This document shows positions 52,619 to 62,041 of a stretch of 64,000 nucleotides of DNA, one piece after another. The position numbers were made by a program, and so were the translations under genes. Each line of letters starts with the position of its first letter. Position 1 is the first letter of the stretch. The DNA is from JBFHRE01 sp041746105 (lineage in GTDB: Bacteria; Actinomycetota; Acidimicrobiia; Spongiisociales; ZC4RG35): positions 1 through 64,000 of the forward strand of contig JBGTHP010000002.1 of NCBI GenBank assembly GCA_041746105.1. Reading direction: 5' to 3'. The notes under the pieces were generated by a model. The model had not been told where the DNA came from. It was given only the letters and a program-made list of their open reading frames with translations, and did no database searches.

Positions 52619-53436
52619 GAGGTGTCTGGCGTCATGTTGGTGCCGCCCTGGTCATGGTCTTGCTGGTTGGTACAACCACCCTTGCCGCGGCGCAAAGCGA
52701 AGCCGGTCAGGCATGGATTGACGCTCCGCTCGGATTCGAGGTCGAAACCGTAATCCCGATCCGAGTCGTGGCCCACGCCGCAGACCCGACGGGAGTCGAG
52801 GAGATCCGCCTCGATGTGAACGGTGAGACCCTGGCCGCCAATGCCGTATCTGGAGAAACGCTGGAGACGGCGGAGTTCCTCTGGACTCCGACGGCGTCGG
52901 GGGTTTACCTGCTCGAGGCCTTTGGGCTCGGCTCAGGGGCGTGGGGCGAGCCTGGTTCGGTAGCAGTGACGGTCGACCTTGATGACGATGCGACAGCGAC
53001 GACCCAAGCCACATCTCCGAGCACCAATTCGACGACGACAGCCAGTTCATCAACGACCACATCGACACCGAGTGTCACCACCACGCCGACGACCACCTCT
53101 ACCACGACGCCATCGACTACCACCACCACCGAGTGCGCTCTCGGTGTCCCAACGCCGACCGGTCCCACCGGGACGCAAGTGCTCGCCACCGTCAATCTGA
53201 CCTGGGTGTACTCCGGTTGTGCCCTGCCGGAGGAGTTTGAGGTCCAGGTTTCGAAACTGTCAGATTTTGTTCGTCTGGAATGGCAGTCGGGCGTCTCAGG
53301 TCAGGATCAGTCGACGTTCGTGACCGTTCCCGACAACTGCACCACCTATTACTGGCGTATTCGTACCTACCACCTGGGCATCTTTGGGATGTGGTCGAAC
53401 ACTGCCAGCTTCCTCTATCAGGGCGGCAGATGCTGA
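52615..53436 (+). CDS. Secreted Ig-like protein with Thr-rich linker, 273 aa
   Basis: A signal peptide (RGVWRHVGAALVMVLLVGTT, cleavage near AAAQ) precedes an Ig-like domain (IDAPLGFEVETVIPIRV, EEIRLDVNGETLA, GVYLLEAFGLG) that resembles the first domain of the upstream lipoprotein. A Thr/Ser-rich linker of about 50 residues follows (about 120-172), then a fibronectin-like domain (LTWVYSGCALPEEFEVQVS, TYYWRIRTY). Probably a surface-attached partner of the lipoprotein. No catalytic motif is seen. Confidence 0.75.
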   Translation: MRGVWRHVGAALVMVLLVGTTTLAAAQSEAGQAWIDAPLGFEVETVIPIRVVAHAADPTGVEEIRLDVNGETLAANAVSGETLETAEFLWTPTASGVYLLEAFGLGSGAWGEPGSVAVTVDLDDDATATTQATSPSTNSTTTASSSTTTSTPSVTTTPTTTSTTTPSTTTTTECALGVPTPTGPTGTQVLATVNLTWVYSGCALPEEFEVQVSKLSDFVRLEWQSGVSGQDQSTFVTVPDNCTTYYWRIRTYHLGIFGMWSNTASFLYQGGRC

Positions 53437-53478
53437 GAACCGCCGGCGACGCCCGCTTGGCGAGACTCCGCCGGTCGA

Positions 53479-55640
53479 TCACTTCGAGTTGGAAGTGATC
53501 ACGGCGCCGGCAAACGTCTCGGTGCCGCTCTTGATCCGTTCGTGCCATTGCACGGTCTGCCACGGCTCCCACATGTAGCCGGCTGTCTCGAAAACCTCAC
53601 CATCCAGTGCCAAGGTGATGCGAATCCGTTCGACGGTGTGGGTGTCGATTGACCGGTCGTTGTTGATGACATACGCCTGCAGCGAGGACGGGTCGGAGAA
53701 CCCGATCGCCTGATGCGGGAGTCGAATCTCGATGACGTTGCCCTCCGAATACCAGGTGGCCCGAGAATCGAATCCGGCGGCTTCCGGGTTCGATTTGCCG
53801 AACGTCATCTCTCCCGGGGCTCCGACCTCGGCCGGTAGAGTTTCTCCGGTCTCCGGGATGAATTGCGGACGGTCGAGGAGGAGGCGCTGAACGTTCCAGA
53901 CACCGCTTCCTTCTTCGTAGTCCGCCGGCTCAACTGCTTCGTAATCTCGAAGGAGTGCGTAGTGGAGGCCATAGGGGTCGTTCGACGCCCTGACCATGAT
54001 CTTGCCGTCGACCGTGTTGGGCCCCAGCGTCACGGCATAGTCGGATTCGGGGAAGGCTCCGTCTGTCTCGGGCAGGCCGCCGCTGGATCCCGGCAGGAGA
54101 TCGATCCCGATCACCAGTGGCGAGTTTCGCCACGGCTCGACCTGATCTGTGCGTATCCGGAGATATAGATAACTCTCGTCTTTGACTGCCCGTACCTCGC
54201 GGATCTGACCGGACCCTTCGAAGACGACCTGGGATCCGTTTTCAATCCACTCTCGATCATCCCCGTCCAGGGTCGCGACCGCGGACGGTCCTGCATCGGC
54301 GGCGACGATTCCAAAATGAGCCTCGTTGGTCCATTGGTTGTTCCACAGCGACCGGCGATCCCATGGGATCTCGTAGTCGACCGTGTTCCATGTGAACTTG
54401 AACCACTCGTCAATCCATTGGAACAGGAACGCTCCAGATAGCCCAACTTCTCTTATGGCGTCGAGAAGGTCGGCGTTGATCTTCATCTGTTCGGGTTCGG
54501 AGTGCCCGCGCTGGTCTCTACCTTGGGGCCCATAGTGGGCTGAGGCCATCGAAGACGGAACGCCGAACTCGGTGATGACCACCGGGATCGCCGAGTGATG
54601 GGCTTTCAGCTTGGTGAGGTACCCGGCTAGTTGTCTGGTTCGCCTCGGTGGAGAAAACCCGCCACACCATCCTCGTATCGCTGAAAATCTGGGTAGTAGG
54701 GATAAGCGTGGTAGCTGGCGTAGAAACCGCCTGCCCATTCCGAGGTTGGCGCAACGTGGTTGTGATCGATGTCAACCATGTCCTCCACATCGAGCAGTTC
54801 GTCGGGATGCCGGAGCGGATCGGTTGTCGGCCAGTTGACAAAAGTCAGTGGCATCGTCACTCCACGATCCGATTCCAACGTTGCCAGGTGGTCGAGCATT
54901 TCGGCCAGCCACGCCTCGGTTGGGGTGATCTCGCCCGACGTGTTGGAGAAGAACTTGCCGGCATAGGGCTCCCTGCCTGCGTTTTTCTCATCCGATTCGA
55001 AAGTGGCGTGGGGGTCCCACTCCACTCCGATCGCCCACGACATCAACCAGGGTGAGATGTCGGCATCGTACGTGCCGCCGGCGTGGCCACGTCGCTCAGG
55101 GAGGACGATGTCTCCATGAGCTGCCGCGACGGCTCGCTCGATTTCGAGCTTGAACTCGGTGACGACCTCGGTGTCGTACAGGTTCGTGGTCGCGTAGAAC
55201 CTCTCCTCGGGGATCCAAACGCCATGAATGATCAGTAGCGTCCTGGTCGGGTTCTCCAGGTTGAACGCGCGGAGTTCCTGATAAAAGTGCGGCGGCATGA
55301 TCGTATAGATGCGGATGGCCTGGATCCCCAGGTCGCGCATCTGGGGGAACCATCGTCTGAAGTCCTCCGCGCGAACGGCTTGTTCTGCAGGAAACGAACC
55401 GGGAATGGTCGATCCGAGATTCACTCCTGCGATGAAGTCCCGCGGTCCGTCGCCTGTATTGATGACGAGTTTGCTGCCATCGGTCCACGCGAACATCGAA
55501 GCCGATCCCTTGGTGACTGGGTCAGGCGACCAATCGCCTACAACGGACGAGTCCACCAGGGGTGCGGCCGGTCCCCCGAAGTCTCCGCCGCACGAGGTGA
55601 GCACGAGTATGAATATTGTCGCTGCTGCCAGACGCCGCAC
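53479..55640 (-). pseudogene. Glycosidase-like lipoprotein split by a -1 frameshift
   Basis: The first frame, from GTG 55640, has lipobox LTSCGG, then a TIM-barrel-like region: FIAGVNLGSTIPG, FRRWFPQMRDLGIQAIRIYTI and SWAIGVEWDPHAT. It stops at a TAG at 54627-54629. The second frame continues without gap in homology as LAGYLTKLKAHHS, then IPVVITEFGVPSS (likely catalytic Glu), GAFLFQWIDEWFKF and a C-terminal carbohydrate-binding-like beta region (YLYLRIRTDQ). One missing base between 54629 and 54630 restores a single protein of about 720 aa. It may be a true lesion or a sequencing error. Confidence 0.78.
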
Positions 55641-55680
55641 GATGGGTCTGTCGGCCGGAATCGACCCGGCTTGAGCTTGC

Positions 55681-56931
55681 TCAGGCGGAGGTCGCCGTTG
55701 CCAGCTCGTGTGGGAGCTGGCGTGGACGCATGAGGCCGACCTCGAAACACGCACCACCCGATTTGGAGGGACGGTAGGTGACGGTGCCTCCCATCGCCTC
55801 TACCAACCGTTTCACGATCGGCAGTCCCAGCCCGTATCCGCTCGAAACCGAGCGTTCGTCAGCCCTGGTGAATTCGTTGAACATCTCGTCGACGTGGTCT
55901 TCTGGAACGCCCCGTCCGTTGTCGCTGACGGCGATTCGAACTGTTTCCTCATCGTTCTGTGCAGCGATCACGATCTGATTGCCGCCGTACTTGACGGCGT
56001 TCTCGAACAGGTTGCGCAGAATTTGGACCAATCGGTGCGGGTTGGCCACAACCCTGATGTCCGCTGGAATCTCGAGCTTGACCGTGTGTTTGTCAGCCAC
56101 CATCTTGAGCATGCTCTCGACCGTTCCCAGGAGTTCGATCGGTGAACTCTCGACCTTGAGGGCTCCGGCCTCCGATCGCATGAAAACCAGAAAGTCGTCG
56201 GCGAGCGCGGACAGATGCTCGGCCTGGAACGCGATCGTGTGGATGAACTCTGCCGTTTCGGCCTCGCTCAACGATTCTCTTTCGGTTTCGAGGAGTTCGG
56301 CGAAGCCGCGAATCGTTGTCAGCGGAGTCCTCAATTCGTGACTCATCATGGCGATGGTCCGCTGTTTGAACTCTGTCGCGTGGGTTTCGGCATTGGCCGC
56401 GGCAGCCAGTTGGATCGACGCCGATGTCAGCCGGTAACTCAGCGGGAGGATCAGTGCCGGGAGAAGGCCCAAACCGAGCCAGACGGCGATCTGACCCAGC
56501 ATGGGGTGGTCGCCGACGGCGCTTCCCGGGATCGGCGGGATGACGTCGTTCATGTAGGCGCCAAGCGCGGCCGCCCCGATGCCGACACTGAATACCGCCT
56601 TCTTCAGCGGCAGCACCAGCAGGGTCGCCGCCATCACTCCGCCGACGAGAGGCGTAAGATAGAAAGGCGAGATTCCGAGCGAGGTGCCGACGATCGGAGG
56701 TATCAGGACGTCGATCACACTGTCGGCCAACCGCAGATTCGGCGCTCTCAGCCCCCGAATACCGAGCAGGCCTCGCACCACCAAGAAGATCAGCATCAAC
56801 AACCCGACCGTGGATTCGGCTCCGCCCGCCAGACCAAGCAGAAGCGCCGTGAGCGGCTGGACGATTATCCTGGCCCAGGCAATTATTCGAACGGTGTCTC
56901 GGTTGGCGGCGCGCGGCGGCTCAGCGCTCAT
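55681..56931 (-). CDS. Membrane sensor histidine kinase, 416 aa
   Basis: Five or six hydrophobic segments fill residues 15-165, without a recognisable periplasmic or PAS sensor domain. The kinase part has the H box AMMSHELRTPLTTIRGF (phospho-acceptor His198), the N box LRNLFENAVKYG, G1 VSDNGRGVPEDHV and G2 GYGLGLPIVKRLVEAMGG. The start is ATG 56931. No response regulator is adjacent. The gene is divergent from the heliorhodopsin, with only 83 bp between start codons, so both may share regulation or function. Confidence 0.92.
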   Translation of the reverse strand: MSAEPPRAANRDTVRIIAWARIIVQPLTALLLGLAGGAESTVGLLMLIFLVVRGLLGIRGLRAPNLRLADSVIDVLIPPIVGTSLGISPFYLTPLVGGVMAATLLVLPLKKAVFSVGIGAAALGAYMNDVIPPIPGSAVGDHPMLGQIAVWLGLGLLPALILPLSYRLTSASIQLAAAANAETHATEFKQRTIAMMSHELRTPLTTIRGFAELLETERESLSEAETAEFIHTIAFQAEHLSALADDFLVFMRSEAGALKVESSPIELLGTVESMLKMVADKHTVKLEIPADIRVVANPHRLVQILRNLFENAVKYGGNQIVIAAQNDEETVRIAVSDNGRGVPEDHVDEMFNEFTRADERSVSSGYGLGLPIVKRLVEAMGGTVTYRPSKSGGACFEVGLMRPRQLPHELATATSA

Positions 56932-57014
56932 GGGTTCTATGTCGGCACCCTGGGCCCTCGGCTCAAGGCTTCCACAGACCCATCCGTTCGGGTGACCCGC
57001 TCCGTATAGACACC

Positions 57015-57788
57015 ATGCATTCAACATCTCAAAGACCGTTCACGCTCGAGCATGGAAAGAAGCTGCGCCGTCTCAACCTGACGATGGTGGTCTTTCACGC
57101 AATCCAGGCGGTCGCGGTTCTGGCGCTGGCCAACGGCTTCTCTCTGCCCGTGACAGGTTCTTTCCTCGAAGGCCCGCCTGGAACCCCGCCCTCCGCTCCT
57201 ACAACTCTTTTTGATGTCTCGATCGGAACCGGCGTCGCCGCTTTCCTGATTTTGTCGGCTCTTTTTCACCTCGTGGTCAGCGTTCCACCGTTCTCCGACC
57301 GTTATCAGGCAGGTGTATCGGATGGTCGCAACTATTTCCGGTGGGTCGAGTATTCGCTGTCCTCGTCGCTGATGGTGGTTCTGATCGCGATGATCACCGG
57401 AATCGGTGACGTCGCCGCGTTGGTGGCCCTGGCCGGGGTCAATGCGTCGATGATCTTTTTCGGGGCAGTCCAAGAGAAGTATGAAGGACCTGGAGGGTCG
57501 CTGCTGCCGTTCTGGCTGGGTTCGATCGCCGGAATCATTCCGTGGGTGGCCATCACGATCTATCTGATCTCTCCGGGTAGCCCGGCCGAGCCACCAGGTT
57601 TTGTCTACGGGATCTTCTTCTCGCTGTTCCTGTTCTTCAATGTTTTTGCCTTGAACATGTGGCTCCAGTACCGGGGCGTCGGCCGCTGGAAGGATTACCT
57701 GTTCGGGGAGAGGGTGTACGTCTGGCTCAGCCTTGGAGCCAAATCGATACTTGCGTGGCAGGTGTTTGCCGGCACCCTCGCCGGGTGA
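57015..57788 (+). CDS. Heliorhodopsin, 257 aa
   Basis: Seven-helix retinal protein of the heliorhodopsin family. The Schiff-base lysine is K243 in WLSLGAKSILAWQVFAG (helix 7) and the counterion is E112 in FRWVEYSLSSSLM (helix 3), close to the positions E107 and K241 of the reference actinobacterial protein. His28 (VVFHAIQ) and His85 (ALFHLVV) match the two conserved histidines. Other marks are NASMIFFGAVQEKYE in helix 4-5. These proteins do not pump ions efficiently and are thought to be light sensors or regulators. TATAGA ends five bases before ATG 57015, so the transcript may be leaderless. Confidence 0.95.
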   Translation: MHSTSQRPFTLEHGKKLRRLNLTMVVFHAIQAVAVLALANGFSLPVTGSFLEGPPGTPPSAPTTLFDVSIGTGVAAFLILSALFHLVVSVPPFSDRYQAGVSDGRNYFRWVEYSLSSSLMVVLIAMITGIGDVAALVALAGVNASMIFFGAVQEKYEGPGGSLLPFWLGSIAGIIPWVAITIYLISPGSPAEPPGFVYGIFFSLFLFFNVFALNMWLQYRGVGRWKDYLFGERVYVWLSLGAKSILAWQVFAGTLAG

Positions 57789-57792
57789 AGAC

Positions 57793-58122
57793 CTACTTCT
57801 TGGGCAGGCTTTCGGCGTAGGCCACGCCCTGATCGACCCATCGATTGAATTCGGCCTCGGTCCCGAAACCGTCCGGTGTCACCACCACCCAGCCCCGCAT
57901 CGGCCTTGCCGACAGGTCGAAGATGCGTGCTCCCGGTCGGGCCACCGCCTCGTCGTGAGCGTCTTTCCCTACCCTGACCATTAGCCCGTCGCGGTTGACC
58001 CCGACGGCCATGTTCCCGTTCACCATGAACGCAATGCCGCCGAACATCTCCTTTTCACTGAGCCCGGGGTGTTGGCCGATTCTGGCGCGAATGTCGCCGG
58101 CGAGGCGCTCGTCGTATGACAT
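57793..58122 (-). CDS. TfoX N-terminal domain protein, 109 aa
   Basis: The TfoX/Sxy N-terminal fold is recognised from EKEMFGGIAFMVNGNMAVGVNRDGLMVRVGKD and the later RPMRGWVVVTPDGFG. Stand-alone proteins of this size are common and not linked to competence outside proteobacteria. It is convergent with the heliorhodopsin gene, with 4 bp between stops. Confidence 0.88.
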   Translation of the reverse strand: MSYDERLAGDIRARIGQHPGLSEKEMFGGIAFMVNGNMAVGVNRDGLMVRVGKDAHDEAVARPGARIFDLSARPMRGWVVVTPDGFGTEAEFNRWVDQGVAYAESLPKK

Positions 58123-58364
58123 GAAACGAGATTACGCGCGGGTTTGAAGCTCGGGGCGGAACCTTCACGGCGGTGACGGCGTCGCAACTGTGAAAGGAGA
58201 GATTCATGAAGGGCATGAGAAACCTCGACGCGTATCGAGTCACCACGGTTCGCATCCGGCCGCGCCAGTGTTGGGCCTGGCGCGCACCCACTCGAGTGCA
58301 CCTCCGCGCAGCATCTTGACGGGGCTCCGAACGGGTCGCGGCGCCGAGCGTTCGGGTCAAGTGT

Positions 58365-59192
58365 TTATGGCAACCGGCGCGAGAGCACTTCGCTTTCGAA
58401 CGTTTCGATGAAGCGGTCCGGTTCCGAACCCTCGGTGTTGTCGGGCCCCACCACGAGGCGGTCGACTCCGATCCGTCCGTATTCGTCGACCAGGTCGAGG
58501 TCTACTTGTCCAGGTGCTGCCACCGTTATCTCGAGAGGTTCTGATGTTCGGCCCCAGCGGTGGCGCTCTGCCATCAGTTTCGCGACGAGATCCTTGGTTT
58601 GGTTGACGTTGGTGAGCCATCCGAACCAGCCGTTGCCGACTCTGGCCGCACGCTCCAGCGCTCGCGGCGAGTGGCCTCCGACGACGATCGGTGGATGAGG
58701 CAACTGGACCGGTGCCGGACTCTGGACGACGCCGGTGCCGACTGGTTCGTGGCCCGGCCCGACGCTGGTCCCCCAGATCTCGATCAACCTTTCCAGCCCG
58801 TCGTCGGTACGAGATCCGCGTTCTGACATGGGCACGCCGAACGCCGCCAGTTCGGCCTGTAGGTGTCCGACACCCACCCCAACGATCAAGCGTCCGTTCG
58901 ACAACAGGTCGATACTGCTGAGCTGTTTCGCCAACAACACCGGATGTCGCTGCGGTATGACGAGAACCCCTGCGGCCAACCGGACTTTCGATGTCGCGCC
59001 GGCCAGATAGGTGAGGGCGGATAGGGCTTCGAGTCTTGGTTCCTCAGAACCTGGCAGATCCGCCGGCAATGTGATGTGATCGCCGACCCACAACGATTCA
59101 AACCCGGCTTCCTCGGCCGCGATCGACCGCTGGGTGAGTGTCTCCGGCCGGATGCCGGGGCCCCGGTGCAGACCGTATAGACCAAACTTCAT
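58365..59192 (-). CDS. LLM-class F420-dependent oxidoreductase, 275 aa
   Basis: Luciferase-like monooxygenase fold with FESLWVGDHITLPADLPG (about residues 31-48), VRLAAGVLVIPQRHPVLLAKQLSSIDLLS, GRLIVGVGVGHLQAE and PPIVVGGHSPRALERAA. This combination is typical of actinobacterial F420-dependent oxidoreductases; the flavin-type cofactor is inferred. ATG 59192 (MKFGLYGLHRGPG) is chosen because it puts the first strand at the N-terminus. The substrate is unknown. Confidence 0.88.
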   Translation of the reverse strand: MKFGLYGLHRGPGIRPETLTQRSIAAEEAGFESLWVGDHITLPADLPGSEEPRLEALSALTYLAGATSKVRLAAGVLVIPQRHPVLLAKQLSSIDLLSNGRLIVGVGVGHLQAELAAFGVPMSERGSRTDDGLERLIEIWGTSVGPGHEPVGTGVVQSPAPVQLPHPPIVVGGHSPRALERAARVGNGWFGWLTNVNQTKDLVAKLMAERHRWGRTSEPLEITVAAPGQVDLDLVDEYGRIGVDRLVVGPDNTEGSEPDRFIETFESEVLSRRLP

Positions 59193-59504
59193 TGTCGAGG
59201 TTCCTCTTTGGCCTGGTGGCAGGGGATGAGTCATGCAGAGGGCAGGTCTTCCAGCGTACCCAGGCACATCGTGGTGATCGGCTGTGGCGCGCTCTAGCCC
59301 CCGACCCGTTTGCAGACCGTTCCTTCATTTCGTCGAGTGCGATGCCCTTGGCAACGAGGGAGGAGTCGCGTTGGAAACCCCGACTGATCATCCCTCGAAA
59401 TATCGCCGGAGGTTCGACGTTGATCGCGGCTCCACCGTCATGGGCAATCGTGGGACGTTTCCCGAGCGGTCTACGCTCGGCCACCCTTCGACCGAGGAGT
59501 TCCA
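59193..59504. other. Intergenic region with no supported gene
   Basis: About 310 bp between the divergent LLM and VOC genes. Reading frames are short and without family marks; no RNA gene or repeat is recognised. GAGGAG at 59494-59499 is the ribosome binding site of the following gene. Confidence 0.5.
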
Positions 59505-59888
59505 TTGATCGCCAATCTGCCGATGCATACCGTCCTGCCCGCCTCCGACCTCGAACGGGCACGGACCTGGTATTCCGAGAAGCTGGGGCTTGAGCCGGTT
59601 TCAACGAATCCGTTCGGTGACCTTCTTTACGAGACGGGTGGTGTTGGTTTTCTTCTGTATCAATCCGACCTGGCCGGGAAAAATGCGGCGAGCGCCGCCG
59701 GCTTCAGACTGGAGAACTTCGACGAAGTCGTTGAATACCTTCGGACCAACGGCGTGGAATTCGAACACGTCGATTTTGGCGAGATGGGAGCAACAATCGA
59801 CGGGGTGATTGCCACCCCGGACGGTCAGAAGGCTGCGTGGTTCAAGGACAGCGAAGACAACATCTTCGCCCTTTCAACCGTCCATTGA
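59505..59888 (+). CDS. VOC-family protein (glyoxalase/bleomycin-resistance fold), 127 aa
   Basis: A single VOC unit: HTVLPASDLERARTWYSEKLGLEP at the start, LLYETGGVGFLLYQSD, NGVEFEHVDFGEMG, and TPDGQKAAWFKDSEDNIFAL at the end. The first His and final Glu/Asp positions allow a metal site. Start is TTG 59505 with GAGGAG five bases upstream; no better start is in frame. Substrate unknown. Confidence 0.85.
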   Translation: MIANLPMHTVLPASDLERARTWYSEKLGLEPVSTNPFGDLLYETGGVGFLLYQSDLAGKNAASAAGFRLENFDEVVEYLRTNGVEFEHVDFGEMGATIDGVIATPDGQKAAWFKDSEDNIFALSTVH

Positions 59889-60136
59889 GCACAGTCCGTT
59901 GCTCTGCGACGGGTGTGCTCATAGAGCTGCCCTGAAGGGCCTTCCTGCGACCTCGATACCGTTCGACCACCACTCTCCGAGACTGAGCTACTTCGAACGC
60001 GGCGAACCACCCGCAAACCCGCTGGAACGAGGCGGAACGGGGGCTGTCGCCGTTGCCGATCTGCCCTATGTACAGAGTCGTCCGATGCCGCAATAATGCC
60101 TCGATGCAGTGAAGGGATCGTAGGGAGGAGCACGAC

Positions 60137-61774
60137 ATGGGGTCGACGGGGCAGGGCGGTCGGGGCGGAATCAGATTCCAGCGACCCACCGCGTTTTGGC
60201 TGGGTGTGGTCTCGCTGACCACAGGGACGCTGATGCATCTACCGATGTTCTTTGGAGCGGCCGACATGGGCTACCGGCTCGTCGGCATGCCCGTCGACGG
60301 CACGATGATCCTGGGAATGGGCCTCATTCTGGTGGGTCTAGTCGCAGCTGGGTACGGGCTGATGCCGGACATCGACCCGGCGGAGCGCGCACAGGCGACC
60401 CGAATCCAGGTCAGGACGCTGGACGACGCTCGTCTGAGGAGCCCCCATTTCATGCTGCTGGCCGTTCTGGCAGTGGCCGTTCTGATCGACATCATCAAAC
60501 CGACGACGCTGGCCTTCGTGATTCCCGGAATGGCCGAGGAGTACGGGCTCAGGACACCTGGCAATCCCGATGGAACTATTCCAGTTGCCCTTCTCCCTCT
60601 GGTCGGGATCGCCGGGACGGTCATCGGATCGTTCGTCTGGGGGTGGCTGGCGGATCGCATGGGACGAAGGAGCACGATCCTCCTCGCCGCCCTCTTGTTC
60701 ATCGCCACCGCCATATGCGGCTCGATGCCGACGTTCAACTGGAATCTGCTGATGTGCTTCATAATGGGCCTGTCAGTGGGCGGAATGCTCCCGATCGCCT
60801 ACACCCTCACGGCCGAGACGATCCCAGCACGGAAACGGGGCGTCCTGATGATCATGATCGGAGGAGACCTATCCCTCGCCTTCTTCGTGACGAGTTGGCT
60901 GTCGTCCGTCCTCCAGCCTCAGTTCGGCTGGCGCATCATGTGGCTGATAGGAGCGCCGTCGGGGCTTCTGCTCATCTTGATGAGCCGTTGGATACCGGAG
61001 TCGCCTCGCTTTTTGATCGCCACCGGCCAGCGGGCGGAAGCCGAGAAGGTGATGGCTCGTTTTGGAGCGGAGATCATCGAGGTCGAAGAGCCCGTCCTGC
61101 CCGTGCCGGAGCGGGCCGCGCCTCGGTACTCGCAGCTCCTGCGGAAGCCGCTAGGGGGCCTCAGTCTCGGAATAGGACTCTACGCTCTCGCCTTTGGACT
61201 GGTTCAGTTCGGATTCCTGCTCTGGTTGCCAACCAACCTGAGGAATCTCGGCTTCGAGGGCTCCGACGCCGACAGCCTGGTCGCTCGGGCCAGCCTGCTG
61301 GGCTTCCCGATCACGTTCCTGGTCGCGTTCCTGTACGGCTTCTGGAGCAGCAAGAAGACATTGTTGATCTTCGCCGGGCTCACTTGTGCCACGTTGTTCG
61401 GGTTTGTCTTCCTGGGCGACGGTGTAGCAACCAACCCACTCGTTCTCCAGGCGTTGATCGTGGTGGTGATCATGGGTGTCAGCACTGCGACCACCGATCT
61501 CATGCCGACTTATGCTGCGGAGGTCTATCCAACGCTGTTACGAGGTCGGGGGAGCGGCTTTGTCGCAGGTGCCAGCAAGGCCGGCGGAGTCCTTGGTATC
61601 GGACTGGTGGTCGCCGCAGTTGCTCCTCCGACGTTCGCCGGCGCAGCGCTTCTCGGGGCGGTGCCAATGGCGATCGCGATCGTCGCCCTCGGCGTCTACG
61701 GCGTCGAAACGCGGCGCAGACGTCTCGAAGAGATATCCGCCGCATTTGGCGGAGAGATCGGGATTTCCGAGTAG
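60137..61774 (+). CDS. Large MFS transporter (sugar-porter/aromatic-acid type) with N-terminal extension, 545 aa
   Basis: Residues 1-95 carry two extra hydrophobic helices before the MFS core. The core shows VWGWLADRMGRRSTILL (motif A, about residue 170-186), GLSVGGMLPIAYTLTAETIPARKRG and RWIPESPRFLIATGQ, all typical of the SP/AAHS groups of proton symporters. TAAEVYPTLLRGRGSG near the C-terminal end repeats the pattern. Substrate not predictable. It stands alone. Confidence 0.85.
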   Translation: MGSTGQGGRGGIRFQRPTAFWLGVVSLTTGTLMHLPMFFGAADMGYRLVGMPVDGTMILGMGLILVGLVAAGYGLMPDIDPAERAQATRIQVRTLDDARLRSPHFMLLAVLAVAVLIDIIKPTTLAFVIPGMAEEYGLRTPGNPDGTIPVALLPLVGIAGTVIGSFVWGWLADRMGRRSTILLAALLFIATAICGSMPTFNWNLLMCFIMGLSVGGMLPIAYTLTAETIPARKRGVLMIMIGGDLSLAFFVTSWLSSVLQPQFGWRIMWLIGAPSGLLLILMSRWIPESPRFLIATGQRAEAEKVMARFGAEIIEVEEPVLPVPERAAPRYSQLLRKPLGGLSLGIGLYALAFGLVQFGFLLWLPTNLRNLGFEGSDADSLVARASLLGFPITFLVAFLYGFWSSKKTLLIFAGLTCATLFGFVFLGDGVATNPLVLQALIVVVIMGVSTATTDLMPTYAAEVYPTLLRGRGSGFVAGASKAGGVLGIGLVVAAVAPPTFAGAALLGAVPMAIAIVALGVYGVETRRRRLEEISAAFGGEIGISE

Positions 61775-62041
61775 TCGGAGCGACCGCTCCTGCCCGTCAG
61801 GCCGACAACAAACACTCCGCTGGTGCCTCCCGGCGTGATCGGGAGTACAGCCCGGTGGCCATCTCGCAACACGTTCGCTGTGGGTCGCTGTCTACGAGCG
61901 GGACGTCTTTGGGCACCTCTTGAGCGAGGCCCGATGACGGAGAAATCGACCCGGCCGGCCACCAAGGGTGACCCGATCACCCGAGCGAGCAGCGCTCCGA
62001 CAGCGGCTAGGTGCGAATGGCATGATGCTCGACGATGTGGT

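Noticed and set aside
60196..61923. A 575-codon open frame overlapping the MFS gene in another frame
   Set aside because: Arg/Pro/Gly-rich out-of-frame translation; the real frame has clear MFS motifs and membrane helices.
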